In this document: piece after piece, positions 25,001-40,000 of the stretch
Layout of the letters: the number at the start of each line of letters is the position of its first letter
Position numbering within the stretch: the stretch's first letter is position 1
NCBI GenBank assembly: GCA_016987375.1
Contig: PJRA01000195.1
Span: 135,153 to 199,152 of the forward strand
Length of the DNA: 64,000 nt
Reading direction: 5' to 3'
DNA from: Brachionus koreanus
Taxonomy: Eukaryota; Rotifera; Eurotatoria; Ploima; Brachionidae
Made by a program: the position numbers and the translations under genes
The notes under the pieces: model-generated
What the model was told of the DNA's origin: nothing
The model's input: only the letters and a program-made list of their open reading frames with translations
The model's database searches: none

Positions 25001-28000
25001 ATTTCCATCTCTATAAATTAAAAATTTTTTGTTTAAAAACTAGCCAAATAATTGAATAAAAATATCTATCACTAAAATTGATCAATTTTGTATTTTTAGT
25101 AAATAAAAGTTTTATTAAACACAAAATTATAGAAATAAATAAATATTAATTCACTCGTTAGAAAATTAGTAATTAATGGCAAATTTTAAAATTGGCTACT
25201 TAATTTTTATTATTATTAAGAAATATTTTTTATTGTGAAATTTTTTTATGGAAAAAGATATGAAAGTATTTCTTTTCATCAGTTTTTTTATTCAACATAA
25301 AAAAATATGAAGCATTAATCCTAAAACCTTTTGGTATTCTTATATTTTTTCTTGATGGTCGGCGTATTTCATTTTCATTTAACATTACTGCAATTATTTG
25401 AGAAGCTGTTCTGTTCCAAAACACAAAAGATAAAAAAAAAATAACATTTCTATTTTTCTACCAAAAAAAAGCTCTTAAAAACTTATTTTTAAAATTTTTA
25501 TTTTTTTTTCTGAAAAGTTTTAATAAAAAAAATTTTAAAATAGCACTAAATAAAGTTTTGATCTTTGTTGAATGATTTTTAAACCTGCAAAAAAAAGAAT
25601 ACTTTACTAAAAAATTTAAATTTTGATATGAAAAAAATAAAGATAATTTTATCTCATTAAATTAAAATTATCGTTATTATATTAATCAAGAAGAACTCCA
25701 ACTCAAAATAGAACAAAACAAATTTGAATTAAATATTTTAACAAGGTCCCATTTATTAACTAAAATAAAAACTTAGGTATTTAAATAAAAATTAAGAAAA
25801 TAAATTAGTATTTTTTTCACACTCGTGTTGGGAAACGTCAGTGGCGGCCACTAGACTGCCAAAACTTGGTGTTGCCCGTCTTGATTGCCGCAGAGGTTAA
25901 AATTCTTTTCATAATTTCATATCAAAGCAGCCAACACCATTTTTTGGAGGTCCTATTACTGCCACTGACGGTACCCAAGACTAATTCACACGCTAAAAAT
26001 ATGTTTTTGGTTTTTAGTTTCTTAAAAATATTTTTTTTCCTTGTTTTTAAAGTAAGCTATGGCAATTATGCAGTCTTAGTCTAAAAAAAAATTTTAAAAT
26101 TATTTATTAATTTTTCAAAAAAAAATTCAAATGAAAAAAAAATAATAAAATTAAAAAATTTTATTAATTTTAGCGACATTCAGATAAAGCCTTAGCTTAA
26201 TATATAATAAAAAGCAAATCTGCAGCCCCAACAGTATCCAAAACAAACACAAACAATTCATGCAATGCTAAAAGTGTTAAAAACCTAGATATCCAAGTCT
26301 ACCTGAGAAAAATATTCGGCTTAGAGCCGATCTTGCTCATTGAGCTGTACCTTTGTTTATTTAATGGATTTACATCCGGATTAGAGTCCGATTCAGGTAA
26401 ATCGAGAATTCTTTAAAAAAATTTTTTATTTTAAAAATTAGTACAAGCATTAATTGTGCATGTATTTGTCAAATTCACCCACATAAACTAAATTTAACTT
26501 ACTTTGATTGACTTTTGAGCGATTCAGGCGAGTACTTTGATATTGTGAATTTGAAGTCTAATTCTCCTTTGTTCTCGATCACAAATCTTTCTTGGCGTCT
26601 AGTGTTGTTTAAAATGGCTCCGAAGTTTATTTCAGATTGAGGAGTGATCGAAAATCTTTAAAAAATTCAATAAATTTTATAAAAAAATTTTTTGATTCTT
26701 TTGACTCGATTAAATTAAAAACAAAATTTTATTAAAAAAAAAAAAAAAAAAAAAACATACTTGCTGACAATTGCTTTGAGAGATATTTTAATTGGAATGT
26801 TGGCTATAATCGATCCGTCATTCATAGACGGCTCTATAATTTGACACTTAAGAACAGGCGCATCTTTGACAAATATTTCTTTTTTTGGATGTACAGTGAC
26901 TGATATGGTTTGATTTTGAGAGTTTTTGTCCGAACCGGGCAGATCGCCAAATGCTGGCGAAACAGTTAGATATTTGAGCAATTCGACAGTGTTAGGACCG
27001 GTAGACTCGGTCAAAAAATTGAACTTAATGGGAAATTTTCCCTTATTTTTCAGGGTACAATTCAATTTGCTCTCATTGTTGACTCGCACATTTCCGAACT
27101 CGAGTCCACCATCATTTCCCTTTGGCAAATTGATTTCCAAAGCAACATCATACGCTTCAGCAATGACCATAATCGAATGATTTTCCATAAATCCAAGAAA
27201 ACTGTTCACAGATGAAACGAGCAACTTGAGAATTTTCTTATCCTTGGGAGTGATGTTAAGAGGTCTCAGAGCCCTGAAGTGCATTACCAAGTTAAACGAT
27301 TGAAATGGTTCAATTACTCCGCTAATCTGGCTGCAAACAAACTCTTCTCCTAGCAGATCAACGCCTTCTAGACGCCACTGCACAGCAATCAATGTGTTAT
27401 TTGTCATTTTGATCTCTTTGGAGTCTTTGCGGTGCAAAAGAACTTGTTTAAAATTGAATTCTTTCTTGTCCAAGACCAATTCGGGTTTTTGGCCGTGACA
27501 AGCCACTTTGAACGTAATTGGCTCTGGATTTTCTTTCACGCAGCAAATTAGTGAGTCCGTGTAGACTTTGGCATCGCGCGGACAAGCATACACTCTCAAT
27601 TGTTTGGTCTCGTTTGGCTTTAGGACTAATTCAGATGGCTCCAAAAAGAAACAGCTATCTGCTTTGTCGTTTGTGTCATCAAGAAAACAAAAACTAACTT
27701 CAGCATCCAATGGTGAAACATTTTGAATGTTCATATTTTCTACATACTCTGGAAATTTTCCTTCCTTGCATCTGTCCTTATTGTTTCCAATCAAGAGAGG
27801 TCCAAAGTCAAACACGTCTTCACTAAGCACATATTTTTTATGTATTATTTCATTTGGCTCTTTGGTTTTCTTGCGGCTATTGAACACAATTCTAGGCTCG
27901 CGACTAATTGTTGGAAAAGTGCATATACCACGACAGTGCAATTGATATCTTCGTCTTGTGCCGACTATTTCAAAGTTAAGTGTTTGATCAAACTGGCCAG

Positions 28001-31000
28001 TTTCCTCCGAAGTAAATCTTAGTCTTATGGATAGTTCGGCATTTGGTGGCAAAATCCATCTAAACCTTTGAAGCTTTTGACTTGGCTTTTCAATGGAACT
28101 TCCGTCTATGGACGCACTACCGTCAGCTGGATCTTCGACTTTATTGCCGCTCAAGCTTGACGAGCCACGGTTTGGCGACTGAGCACCAGCGTCTCGCTTA
28201 TTTACGCGCGAATCTGTTCGTTTGCGTTCTCCGCTGGCTCGTCGTTGCATTTCAAGACTTGTTGTGCGTGACTCATTGCGAGAAATGCCTGTTTTTAGCG
28301 ATTTATGTGACTTGGATTTGCCCGAAGGGTTATCAGGTGTTTTTTCACCTTCAAGTGCACTGCCCTCTGGAATAATGCTTATTTCTTGCTTTGGTTTTAT
28401 GTCCGGAATTAAATTTCTAAATTAGAAAAAAAAAGTTTTTCTTTAGTTTTTTTTTTTTAAATCAAAAAAAGCCCTACGGATCGTTTTCGTTGTTGGTTAC
28501 AAAAATATAGTGGCTGAACTCTGCGCCAGCTGGGGCTTTTCTATAGACTGGATAGGGCACAACTGCAAAAGTGGCTGGTGGAGGAATTGGTGGACCTTTC
28601 GGACCAAGACCCATGCCATCTAATACTTCGGAAATTGGAGGAAATTTTGGATGCTTGTAGACTTCGTCCAATTCAGACTTGTTGAAATTGTCCAATATTA
28701 CACATGGAACTCCTATAAGGTCATCTTTTTTGTCTTCGCTTTGCATGTTTTGATTTGGATCGTGATTTTCGCCATCTTCTTCTTGCTGATGTTGTTGTTG
28801 AAGGAGTTGTTGTTGTTTTTCTGCTTCTGCCTTTAGTTTCTCTGCTTCGGCTCTCTCTTTTTCTTTTTTCTCTTTTTCTTTTTCTTTATCTAAGAACAAA
28901 ATTGTTTTTTTACTAAATAGTACATTATCAAAAAAGAGGTTTTGGTTGACGAACAGGACTATTTAGAGTTTTACAACAGACAGCTTACCTGCCCATATGA
29001 ACGAAAAATAATATATATTTAAAATAGCGTCTAGATGATTACATTTTTTTTTCAAATTTCCTTGAGAAATTTTAATTATTTTAAATGTAAATTAATTGCG
29101 AAAAAATACTATCAGATACTAGATCATGTTTATTATTTTTTAAAGCAGCTAAATGAATGATATGTAGAAATGTCTACTTAATTTTTTTTATTTTATTTTT
29201 TTTTGTATCGAGCTAAAGCCCTTCAGGCCAAAAAATACTAATAATAATAAAAAATTAAATTAATTAAATAAAAAACAAAAAAAGAAAAAAAATCTAATTT
29301 TAAGAACAATTGTTTACAAAATTCAAAAAAAATTTAAATTAATTTAATTTGGTTTTTTTCAGTTCTTCCTGCCAAATTATATACAATTTTGACAGAAATT
29401 TCTAATCGATTTAGAGTGTATCAATAGACCAGCATATGGCGATAAAATTTTTGTTTGTTTTTTTTTCAAGCTTTCTTTTTAAATCAAATTTTTTTGATTT
29501 CGTTTTCATGAGTATGAGTTTTAAGCTTTAACTGATAATAGAAATTAGAGCTTTCTGTTTGAATCGAGCTCGATCACTAGACCAATTTTCATCATAAATA
29601 AAAAGAGATTTAAAGAATCAAGAGTTTTTATTAATTTAAAATTCAACAATTTTTTTTAATTTTGAAGAAATATAAATATTAGATAAATAGAAAAATTATT
29701 CACTTTTAAGAATTTATCAAAATTTAGTGAAAAAAAAAATTCTTTCAAAAATCTACATAAAAATTTTTTTTATTAAACTTTGTCTAAAAATGTTATGAAA
29801 AAAAAAAATTAACAATTACGCAAAATTCATCATTAATCAATGGTCTACTTAATACTTAAGTAAATTTCAATCTAATTAAGCTTTATTTCGATACAAATAG
29901 ACAAACAAAAAATATTAGTCCTTAGATTGTATTTAAGAATTATTTAATAATTTAGCATATTTTTGATTTTATTGATTTATATTTTTAATAATTAATAAAT
30001 AGTAGAGTAATGAAAAAAAAAATTTACTTTTAGCTTTGGTTCCTTTTTTTGGCAAATGATCATCAGGATCTGATTTTTCAGATGGCGATGGTTGTCTAAA
30101 CACCGTGCCCTGAGTTCTATCCCAAGCTTCTAATAAATTGCACAATTCTTTAAAGTGTATATCAAATGTTTTGAATCTTTGTTGTAAAAATTTTTCGGCT
30201 TCTTTTCGCTTCTCTTCTTCGGGATCGACTATTTTTTCTTTTACCATTGAATCTTCGTCAGTGTTTTTGGCATTTTTTTTCGGCTTTTCAGCATTTTCGT
30301 CGGCAGACATTCGAGTATGAGGTCTTTCAGTTCCATTTGGTTGAGCAGTTTTAGTCTCATTTTTAGCCTCGACTTTTTGTTCCTTATTTTCTTTTGAGTT
30401 TTCTTTTTTACCAGCATTTGCTTGATTTTGAAGCGTTGATTTTTTATCACTTTCTTTTCCAGAAATTGTTTTTTTCTTTTTTTTCCTTGAATTAAATTAA
30501 ATTTTTTTGTTAGCAAAAAAAAAGCTAATCTCACTGTTTTTCTTCTTCCATTCTGGCTTGCTGCTCAGCTAGTTCTTTTTCTATGCGCTCTCTTTCAGCG
30601 GCCTTTTCCTCTGCCTCTTTTTTCAAACGCTGCTTTTTGGTAGTCAAAAATCGTTCATCAATCAATTTTCGCCTCTCGGACGGCAATGAATTGTAAGTGT
30701 CCTCGTCCATTTCTTCGATTTCGCGTTGCTCTATTAGTTCTTGCTCTTTTCTAAGTCTTTCTTTTTCTTCTTGAAGCTTAGCCAGCTCGGCTTTGTATTT
30801 TTGATAGTCCGATTTTATTATTAGAAAGTAAATATATCTTCTATTATTGAACGCCTTTAGAACAGCGGTAGCAGCCAAAAGATTGTTCTGAGCAAATAAA
30901 GTGTCCAGACCATCGATAATGATTCCCTTGTTGCAGTCCGAAAGCATGAATCTTTCGCTTAAAATTTCGACTAGAACTTCTTCTGGAAGAACTGTGCTCA

Positions 31001-34000
31001 AGAATCCATCTTCGTTGCTAAACAGATTGGTCGATATGCTCAGTTTTCTCGCTACTGGCCCAGACAATGGTGGTGGTGTAGATGGCTTTTAAAAATGAAT
31101 TTATTTTTTATATTTTTATTTAATTTTTATTTTTGTTAAGAATGATTGAAAAATAAAAAATTATGAAATTGTAAAATTTTTTTTTCTATTAGCTTTTTTT
31201 GATTGAGTTTAAAACAAGTTTAGGCTAAGTGAAGAAAAAAATTTTTTAAAAAAATCAAAGCCATATTTGATTTTTTTTTTGAATTTCAAGGCTAATCAAC
31301 AGGCTAGCGCCCTTGTCTAATAGACCGATTTACACTTCATTTATTTAAATTGTATAAAAACATTAACAACTTCTTATCAGCTGATACATTTACCATCGCA
31401 TAAGTAATAAAATTTTTTTTTTTACATCGCATATATAAAGCATAAAAAAAATTTTGGACAGCATAAAAAGCGATTCTGAAATTCTTTCAATCAAGACCAA
31501 AGTTTTTAGGAAATGTCTTAAGTCACTTAAACAATGTGTTGAAAGCAGATGAAGCATTTGGCAAATTTTTTTTTCAGTTTACGGTTTTTCTTCAACAAAT
31601 AATACTTTATAGAGCTTTAATGGCTGTACAAAAAAGTTTTTTTACAAAAAGATAGCTTTTGAAGNNNNNNNNNNNNNNNNNNNNNNNNNNNNNNNNNNNN
31701 NNNNNNNNNNNNNNNNNNNNTAAAGATAAAATTCTTTAGAAAATCAAAAATAAAAAAAAAATTTATTTACATGATTAGACGATTGGTCTGCATTGGATGC
31801 GTCTCCCTTAAGTTTTTTGCCCATTTTAATGTTAGCATGCGAATCACCGGCCACTGATGTCTTTTTGCTGCCGCCAGGATTACCACCGACACTGATTGAA
31901 TGCTGAGCAAGAGCCTCGACACTCAAACCGCCAGCCAAATTGGCAGGATTTTGACCAGTCACTGTGTTTTTGGCCAACTCGGCCTTTTCTTCTTCAGCCA
32001 TTTTGGTAGCTGCTTCGGCACAAAATTGACGTGCTTTGGCTGCTGCTGCCGAAGTGCTGCCGGCCATAGCTTCGATTATTATTGAGTCTAAAGTAAGCAA
32101 TGCGCATTCATAGTGCTTAGCCAGTGCAACTGCGGCTTGACTTTTTCCCGAAAGCGGTGGTCCATGAACAACCATAGAGACTCCGCGTCTGTTGCGAGCA
32201 GCGCGTCCTTCACTCGACAAATCTATGCCCAGATATCTGGCTATCGAGTCGAATACCGGATTTTTTTCCACATCGCCAACTGCTTGTTGAGAGTTGGACG
32301 ATTCGATTTTTTCGTCTTGTTTTTCGTTAGTCTCGCCGTTTTCTATTTCGTTTATAGTCTCGTTTAGAAGCTGTTTTTGTTTTTGATCTTCTTCTTCGAG
32401 TTTTTTTTGCTGGTCTTCGTAATAATCGTACAATTCGATGGGCAATTTTTCGCCAACGTTTCTAGGCGGCAATAGAATCGTGTTGTACTCGTCATAGCCG
32501 CGTATTATTCTCAATATTCTTTCGTCTTCAAGATAATTTTTGTCAAATTCCAAATTGTAAATTTCAATCGGATAGGCACACGGGTTGCTTATTTTTACTT
32601 CTTGCTCATCGCCGGCACTATGCGGCAAAATTGGATCGAACTCAATAGAATTTTTGCTCAGCTCGATCCTCGGTTCTAGGCCTTTTCCTTTGCAAAGAAG
32701 CATCAAACGCTGACTGCTTTGAGCCATGCGAATCGTTAGTCTCTCTTCGTAGATTTTTTCCTCAGTTGGCATGAATTTTATCTGAATATTGGCCTTTTGA
32801 CCGGGCATAAGGATGCCGCTAGGTGGCATAATTTCATATATTTTCGGCCTGTTTTGCTCAGATTCAAGTTTTTTCTTTCGTTTTAGATGCATTGGCGTAA
32901 ATTTTTCTTCTTTTTTGGGCAAATAGGACGCTGACCAGTCACATCTCACTTCTTTGTGATTGTTCAGTTGAACTGTTATTATTTTACATTCACCACACTT
33001 TACATCAGAAAAATCGACTATGTCATTTGAAATTTGCAAGTCTGGCATTGTTACATTGGCTTTGAGACGAAGATTTACAATCGGTCCATTAGCAATCTTG
33101 AATAAAAATTTTTATAGATTTTTTTTTTACTAAAAATATTATTTTGGAACAATTTGACTTATTTAATTTGTTTTTATGAGACTTTTTCGGTTATTAAATT
33201 TAGAAAAATACATTTTGAGGACAACCAGGTAGCCCAAACACCTTAAAGAACCATATTGGCTAAAATACAATTTAATAACTAGCTTAATTATATCATTTAC
33301 TTTTGAGTTTAGTTTTGAAAGTGATATATTTTTATTGATATCTAATTTAATTGTAAAGGAATCATAAGAAGGTCCAAATAGATATCAAAAGTTGTAAAAT
33401 ATTGGTTTGAATAATTTTATTAAAAAATAAAGATTTTGAAATAAAAATTGAAAAATTATGTTTTAGTAATTCAGAAGATAATTGTATTGAAATTTTTTTT
33501 TTAGCTGATGTTTTATTTTTAAATTCTAAATTCTTATGACGGCATGCTAAAGCTAATATATGTTTACAGATATTTTTTTTTACAGTATGGACCAATACAT
33601 GTACAATTTCTATAATTAAGGTAATTAAAGGTTACGGTTACTGTCAGATTCGAACTATTTGTTGAAATCAGAGATCGAAATTTGATAGCAAAATGAAAAT
33701 AGTTTTATATTTTTACATTTTCATATTTTTAGATTGTATGTGCAATTTTTCAGGAAATTAAAAAATCTCTCAAAATATTTGGTAAACAAAAAAAATTAAA
33801 AAATTTCTTAAATATAGCACAAAAAATCTAAAAATATGAAAATGTAAAAATGTAAAATTATCTTCATTTTGTCTAATTTGATCATGTTTTTTTCTACTTA
33901 ATTAATCTTACTGTTAAAATTTACACTTTCTTTTTAATAGAAAATTTACAAGTGTAAAAAAATCTGTTAAATAGCAAATGTCTTTTATTTTCGATGCCAA

Positions 34001-37000
34001 ATAAAATTTATTTAGTATCAATTAGCATTTTTTAAAACGATATCAAAATTAGATAGCAACAAAAATATTAGCCGTAAAATGAAGTTTATCTGAAAGAGCT
34101 CTTTAAAAAAAATTTAAAAAATAATAGTAATTTTTTATCAAATTAATAATTTTTTTGGATTTAAAACTACTAAATAGATAATGTTGTGACTTTTTTAACA
34201 AAATAACACAAAATAATTTTAAATCTCGTCATATTGAATTTAATGCCCAAAAAATTTGTTTTTTTAAGAATTTTTCGGTCAAAAAATTTAACACTGAGTC
34301 TTATTTTCGTATGTTTGTGTAGCAAAACACTCTTGATAAAGCAGTAGCCTTTAACAATATTGAATAAGCTTAATAGTACGATTTAATAAATGAGAGAATT
34401 TAAAATGCTGATTTGATGTTTGTATCACTTGTCACTAGAATATCATCAGTCAAAATTTACAGTTCTATTTTAAAAAAACAGAAAAAATCTATAAAATTTT
34501 AAACCCAAATTTTAAGTAATAAAAGAAAAAATAAATTTTTAAAAAAAAATTTCTAAAAATATTTACATTAATGGGTATGACATGTTCGACAGGTCCTAGG
34601 CCAAGATTTGCGCCTCTTGGATCAAATGTGACTACAAATTCAACTGAGACATCATGAGGTAAATATCGAACTTTTTCAAGATCGATTAAAAATCCAGTTT
34701 TGGAGAAATTTTGTCTTTCAATTTCAAAACTAGCCGATATTTTGCCCATATTAACTGCTCTAACTACATGGGTTTTGACTGTACCCAAAATAACATGGCC
34801 AAAGTCAAGAATATAATCAGGTAAAAATGGTCTTTAAATAAGAAAAAATGGAACAAATTTTTTTTTTAAATTTTAAATTTACTTTATTTTCTTTTTTATT
34901 TGGCTTTTAGTGCTTAGAGATGTTTTGCTTGAAATGGCGCTCTTTGACTGCTGAGCCAATTGTTGTTTTGACTGTTTTGGACTCGAAATTTGTTCGAATA
35001 TTTCCTGCGCTTTTGAATGATTACTTTCACTTGATTCACTTAAAACAACACTTTGATTATCTTTTTCCAAAGCAACTACTTGGAACATATCAGCTGAGTA
35101 TGATTTTACAAAATTTTGAATAGCTAATCTATCAATTTCGACTTGTAAGTCCAATTCAGGTACCAGATGCAAAGACTTAGTGAAAGAAATATTCAAAATT
35201 GAAAAAGTTTAGAATAAAATTTTTACATTCAATTCAGCTTCTGATTTTTGTTCAGAATTTTTGACATAAATTTTTGCTTCATCTTTTAGTTGAGTGTATT
35301 CATTGCTCTCAAAGCGTGGAAGATCAAGCATAATATCTGCAAAGCCAGCATCACCTTCAATTAAGATATCTTCCGGTGCAAAATGTGATATTTGCAGCTG
35401 GAATGTTCTAGAGAATTTTTTCGGACTACCAGGTAGATATTTAATAGTCAGAGTTTCAGTTTTGTCCGCTTCTATTGAACCCTTTAAATTAAAAATAAAC
35501 TAAATCTGTTAAAATTCTAAATAAATTTATACTTTAATTGGTACTATAATGGGAATATCTGGTTCAATTACGTATTCAGTGTGATTTTCATAGTCGATTC
35601 CAATCATACTATACTCGATGTTTACCCGGCCTAGATTTTTGATTGTTATTGTGGCCTCACTTATTTCATCATAAGGCTTTAAAAAATATGCTTAATTTTT
35701 TTTTTAATTTTAAAAATTTTAAATGAAATTTTTACAATATTTCCAAAATTAATTTGTCTTGTATTTAATTCATAATTGAGAACTGATGCTTCACCACGAA
35801 GAGCTAACTCATAGTCAGGTCCATTTTGTATTTCACAAACTGCTTTAACATGAGCCTGAATTTCTTTATGGCCAAAATAAGTAACTGTTAGATTCTGAAC
35901 TTCGCCAGGGTTGAGTGTGCCAAACAAAGGAGTTATATTGAATATTTCCTCAATAGTGGGAAGTTCCCGTTCGCCATTTCTAGCCAATATTTCTTCTAAT
36001 TTACTCTCTATTTGAGCTTTTGATTGATCAATGAGGCTTTGACTATTGGCAAAATTGTTTCCATCTTGATTTTCATCATTTACATCACACAAATCAAGTC
36101 TGAAATCCTTGCTATCTGATTCAACTGATCGGTTTGTGTGAGTTTCGGTCAAGGCCATATTGGAAATAATATTGTCTTTTTCAAGCACAAATTTCCACTT
36201 ATAATTTACTTCCAACGGTCCAATATTAGTCATTTTGATAATTTGAGTGACCTCTGTGTTATTTAAAATACAACCAAAGTCAATTTGATTCATTTCCAAA
36301 TGAATATTGGGAAAGTAGATTTCTCCTATTAGATTGACTGCATCGCCATGTTGGTGTTCTGAATAGTTAATGTTAAGCAGACCATTTGACACTTCGTTGT
36401 GCAAATCTTTCTTGAATTCTGTGTTGTAGTTAATGGCTATTTGTAACGATTCGCCAGTCTTTAAACTCGTCATTATTTCATTTACTAAATTTCCAGTCTC
36501 TTGATCAACCAAACTAAATGGTGAATTGGTCGACATGTGAGCAGTTAGATCTAGTGTTGATACATTTGATATAGTCAAGTTTTTTATCTCATTTGGAGGT
36601 AAACTTTTTCCATCCTTTTTTTTAGAAGTGAATAAAATAAAATTTTTTAATTCATTGTTTTCGTTTAATAAAGATAAATTTGGTATAAATTCACTTAATC
36701 GTTTTTAATTTTATAATTAAATTTGTCAAAAATTTTAAAATTTTCATTTTTTTAACTAATAGTTCTTTATTTGCAATAAAAAAATTGCAAAATTTTACTC
36801 TATTCGATAAGATAATAAAAACATTGAGTGACAAAATGATCTGCGACCATTGGAGTGGAATTACCCTAACCATGCAATAGCAAGAAAAGGATTCTGAAAT
36901 GTGATTCTGAACAGAATAAGGGTGTCATTGGATGGTGTACTAAGACATTGAGAGACTGTTGACACATTTGAAGACATTTGAAGACTCAAACCAATATGGA

Positions 37001-40000
37001 AATAAAATAGCTACAACTATAATACAAAGCTTAAGCTGTACAATAGTATAGTGAAAGGAACGCTAATGTTTGGTAGTGAATGAAGGTTAATTTTGTTTCA
37101 CTCATGGAGTAAAGCAAAGGCAAACAAAGACTTGAGTGTAAATCAAAACTAATGACTCTATGTTCTTAAGCAGCGCATAAGGAGAAAAATGAAAATTAGC
37201 TTTTCAAAGACCCTTTCGAACTATTTGGTTAATATATCACAAAACATGATAAATTTTTGGCATAAAAATACTGCAAAAAGTTGAAATTTGTTCTACAAAA
37301 TGCATCAGCTTGTAAATAGTTTGTATTACCCTAAATTTCTCTCTGCAAATCACTACATTTATAACCAAATCATTAGAAATCAAATTTAAAATCTTTTGTA
37401 CAGAAATAATAAGGTGATTAAAGATTTTATATGATGTATTTTGCACGATGAATTATACTAAATAGACTAAAACTTTTAGACTAAATTAAAAAAAAATTTC
37501 TAAATGTTTGGTTCTAAAATTCAGAATGCCAAAAATGCATCGAATTATATTTTCTTATTTGAAAATTTTAAATTTTTTAAAAGATAAAAAAATTATTTTG
37601 GAGAAAAAAATTAACAAAATAATTACATGTTCGCATCTGAACACAAGATCTTTGGTTGAAAATGAGACCAATGGTGCGACAAACTCACATCTAATCTTAA
37701 ATCTCATTATTCTGTCTTTTCCACTTGTTTTTCCAATAATTGAATTGCAAATAAAATATTCCTCAACTAGCTGCGGCTTTTCGCCAAACGCCTCAACAAC
37801 TATTTCTTTGCATTCACCAGGATTAAGCTCGACTCGATTGGGATTTATTTTAAACAAAGTATTTGGCACATATTTGGACATTTTGTCTCTTCTATTCAAA
37901 CTAGAGCCAGACACTTCAGGCATAAACGACAAACTTTGTTGTCTAGAGCTTCGATTAGTCAATTTAAATACTCGCTTAAGCCATCCACCGCTAAAAAAAG
38001 TACCAAAATCAATAGAATTGCCAATGCTCGGCTCAGATACAATAGAACTTCCAGCACCCTGAGCTTTCACATTTATTTTTTGTGTATTGGCATTTTCAAT
38101 TTCAATAGATATACAATCATCGTATCTAGTCTTATCAATCAAGAAACAAATAGCCCGGAGGACAATTTCCTGGCCTGGTTCGACCACTCCATTAGATGGT
38201 TCGACTCTCCAAGCCGAATTTCTCTTGCTCATGCTCACTTTGAACTTGGCCTCAATCAACGACTCGTTTGAAATAGTAATGTCTCTTGGTGAATTTTGCA
38301 GCACAGTTGTCAAGCCCCAGTCTATTTCTTTTGGCAATATTTGACACACAGGCCCTTGACTGATGCATATAAAATTACATACAAGTGGTGGCTCAACACT
38401 ACCGTTTATCTTGATCAGCAAATCTGATTGTATGTCGCCCAATTGAAGCGATTCGGCAAATACAGACACATATTTGGTCGAATTGGGTTCTATTACTCCC
38501 TCGGCTTGATTGCTTGTGAATTTTATTGTGTCATTTGGTTTGGATGGCAGCAAATAGTATCTGGCTTTCAGCGATGTCTCATTGTGCAATTGAATTACTT
38601 TTTCATATGAATGATAAATGAAACATCGACCAAGATCAATGTTAGGTGTAAGAATTCCTATTTGTGGCACTGTTGAACGAGCACTAATGGGCAATTGAAA
38701 CAATTCATCGCCCACATTCTCAATATCGACAATCAAGTATGTCTCGTATTTTTTTATGAAATGAGGTACAAATTCAAGCAAAATTTTTATTTCACTCTGA
38801 GGCGGAATAATGCCTTGACTTGGTACTATGGAAAATTCTTTAAAATTGAACTCATCCGGGTCCGACTCGGCCAATTCTTTGACTTCGCCATCACTGGCCA
38901 CTCGTAAATTGAAACTCATTGGCACTAGAGAAGTATTGGCCAGCAAACATTGATGTGTATACTTGAAACCATAGGATACCAGGCCGTACTTAATGCTTGG
39001 TACATCGAACAAAAAAGTTGGTGGTATTACAGTGCCTTGTATGATCATTGTATATTTGTCCGGTTTGCCGTCTATGGTAAAATCAAAAGTTTCACTAAAG
39101 TCTCCTAGTTGATCGCATGTTAGAGTTATGTTTATTGCTTGATAGCCATTCGGGGATATTAGGCCTTCATTTGGCTCAAAATTGAAGTATTTTCCAAATT
39201 GAGTGCTTGGCATGTTTACATTGTAAATGGCGTCAATAAAGCCACGGTTGGACAGGACTACTTCATAGACGTGAGTCGAGCCAATGAACACACTGCCGAT
39301 GTCTAGTTTTTCGATGGATAGTTGTACTTTGGGTCCGGCGCCAACTCCGGTCAGTCTAAGAGGCAGTCGGGATTCACGGCCGGTCACTTGACAATAGGCT
39401 ATTTTATTGTAGATTTGTGCATAGTCTGGCTTGAATATTACACTAACTTCAAATGAACAATTTGGCCATATGTCGCCCTCGATCGGCTGAATAAAAAACA
39501 CTTCGTCTTCGAAATGAAACGGCTTGTGTTCGGTTGTTTTAATTTTATTTTGAAAATTTCTCGACAACAATGCCATGTAATCTTCGGCCAAATTGGACAT
39601 TTTTATTCTGGCATTTTCTTCATCTCTATTTAGGCTCATTACTTCTTTGAGTCTATTTTGTTGTTCTAGTTCACTGCTGGCAAACTTTTTCCACTCAAAA
39701 TGAACTATAATGTCGCTACGATTGTGAATGGTAACTGTGCGTTGATTGCACATGGTTATGTATGTGTCCTCGATGCGAATTGAGCTTTTGTCCAAGCGGA
39801 CGTTTACGTCCTGAGCAGTGCCGTAGAGCGACACGTAAATAGTCTCACTTGAGTCGTACTTAATGCTCAATTCTTTTTTGTATTCATCGCATTTTTGTGC
39901 ATTAAAGTACACTGTCACTTGCATGTTTTCACCCACAGGCAATATTCCGTGCTCGGGTGACACCGAAAATGGTCTTAAAATTTAAAAATAAATTTTACAA

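Noticed and set aside
25230..25424. Minus-strand frame of 64 codons as an extra HYDIN exon
   Set aside because: Exon 16 (26303-26410) joins exon 17 in phase and in homology without it, and the frame ends in low-complexity sequence.
28940..29010. A CAG/GTAAGC-like donor on the minus strand as an extra HYDIN exon in intron 12
   Set aside because: Exons 12 and 13 match adjacent parts of HYDIN with agreeing phase, and no open frame or acceptor supports an exon here.
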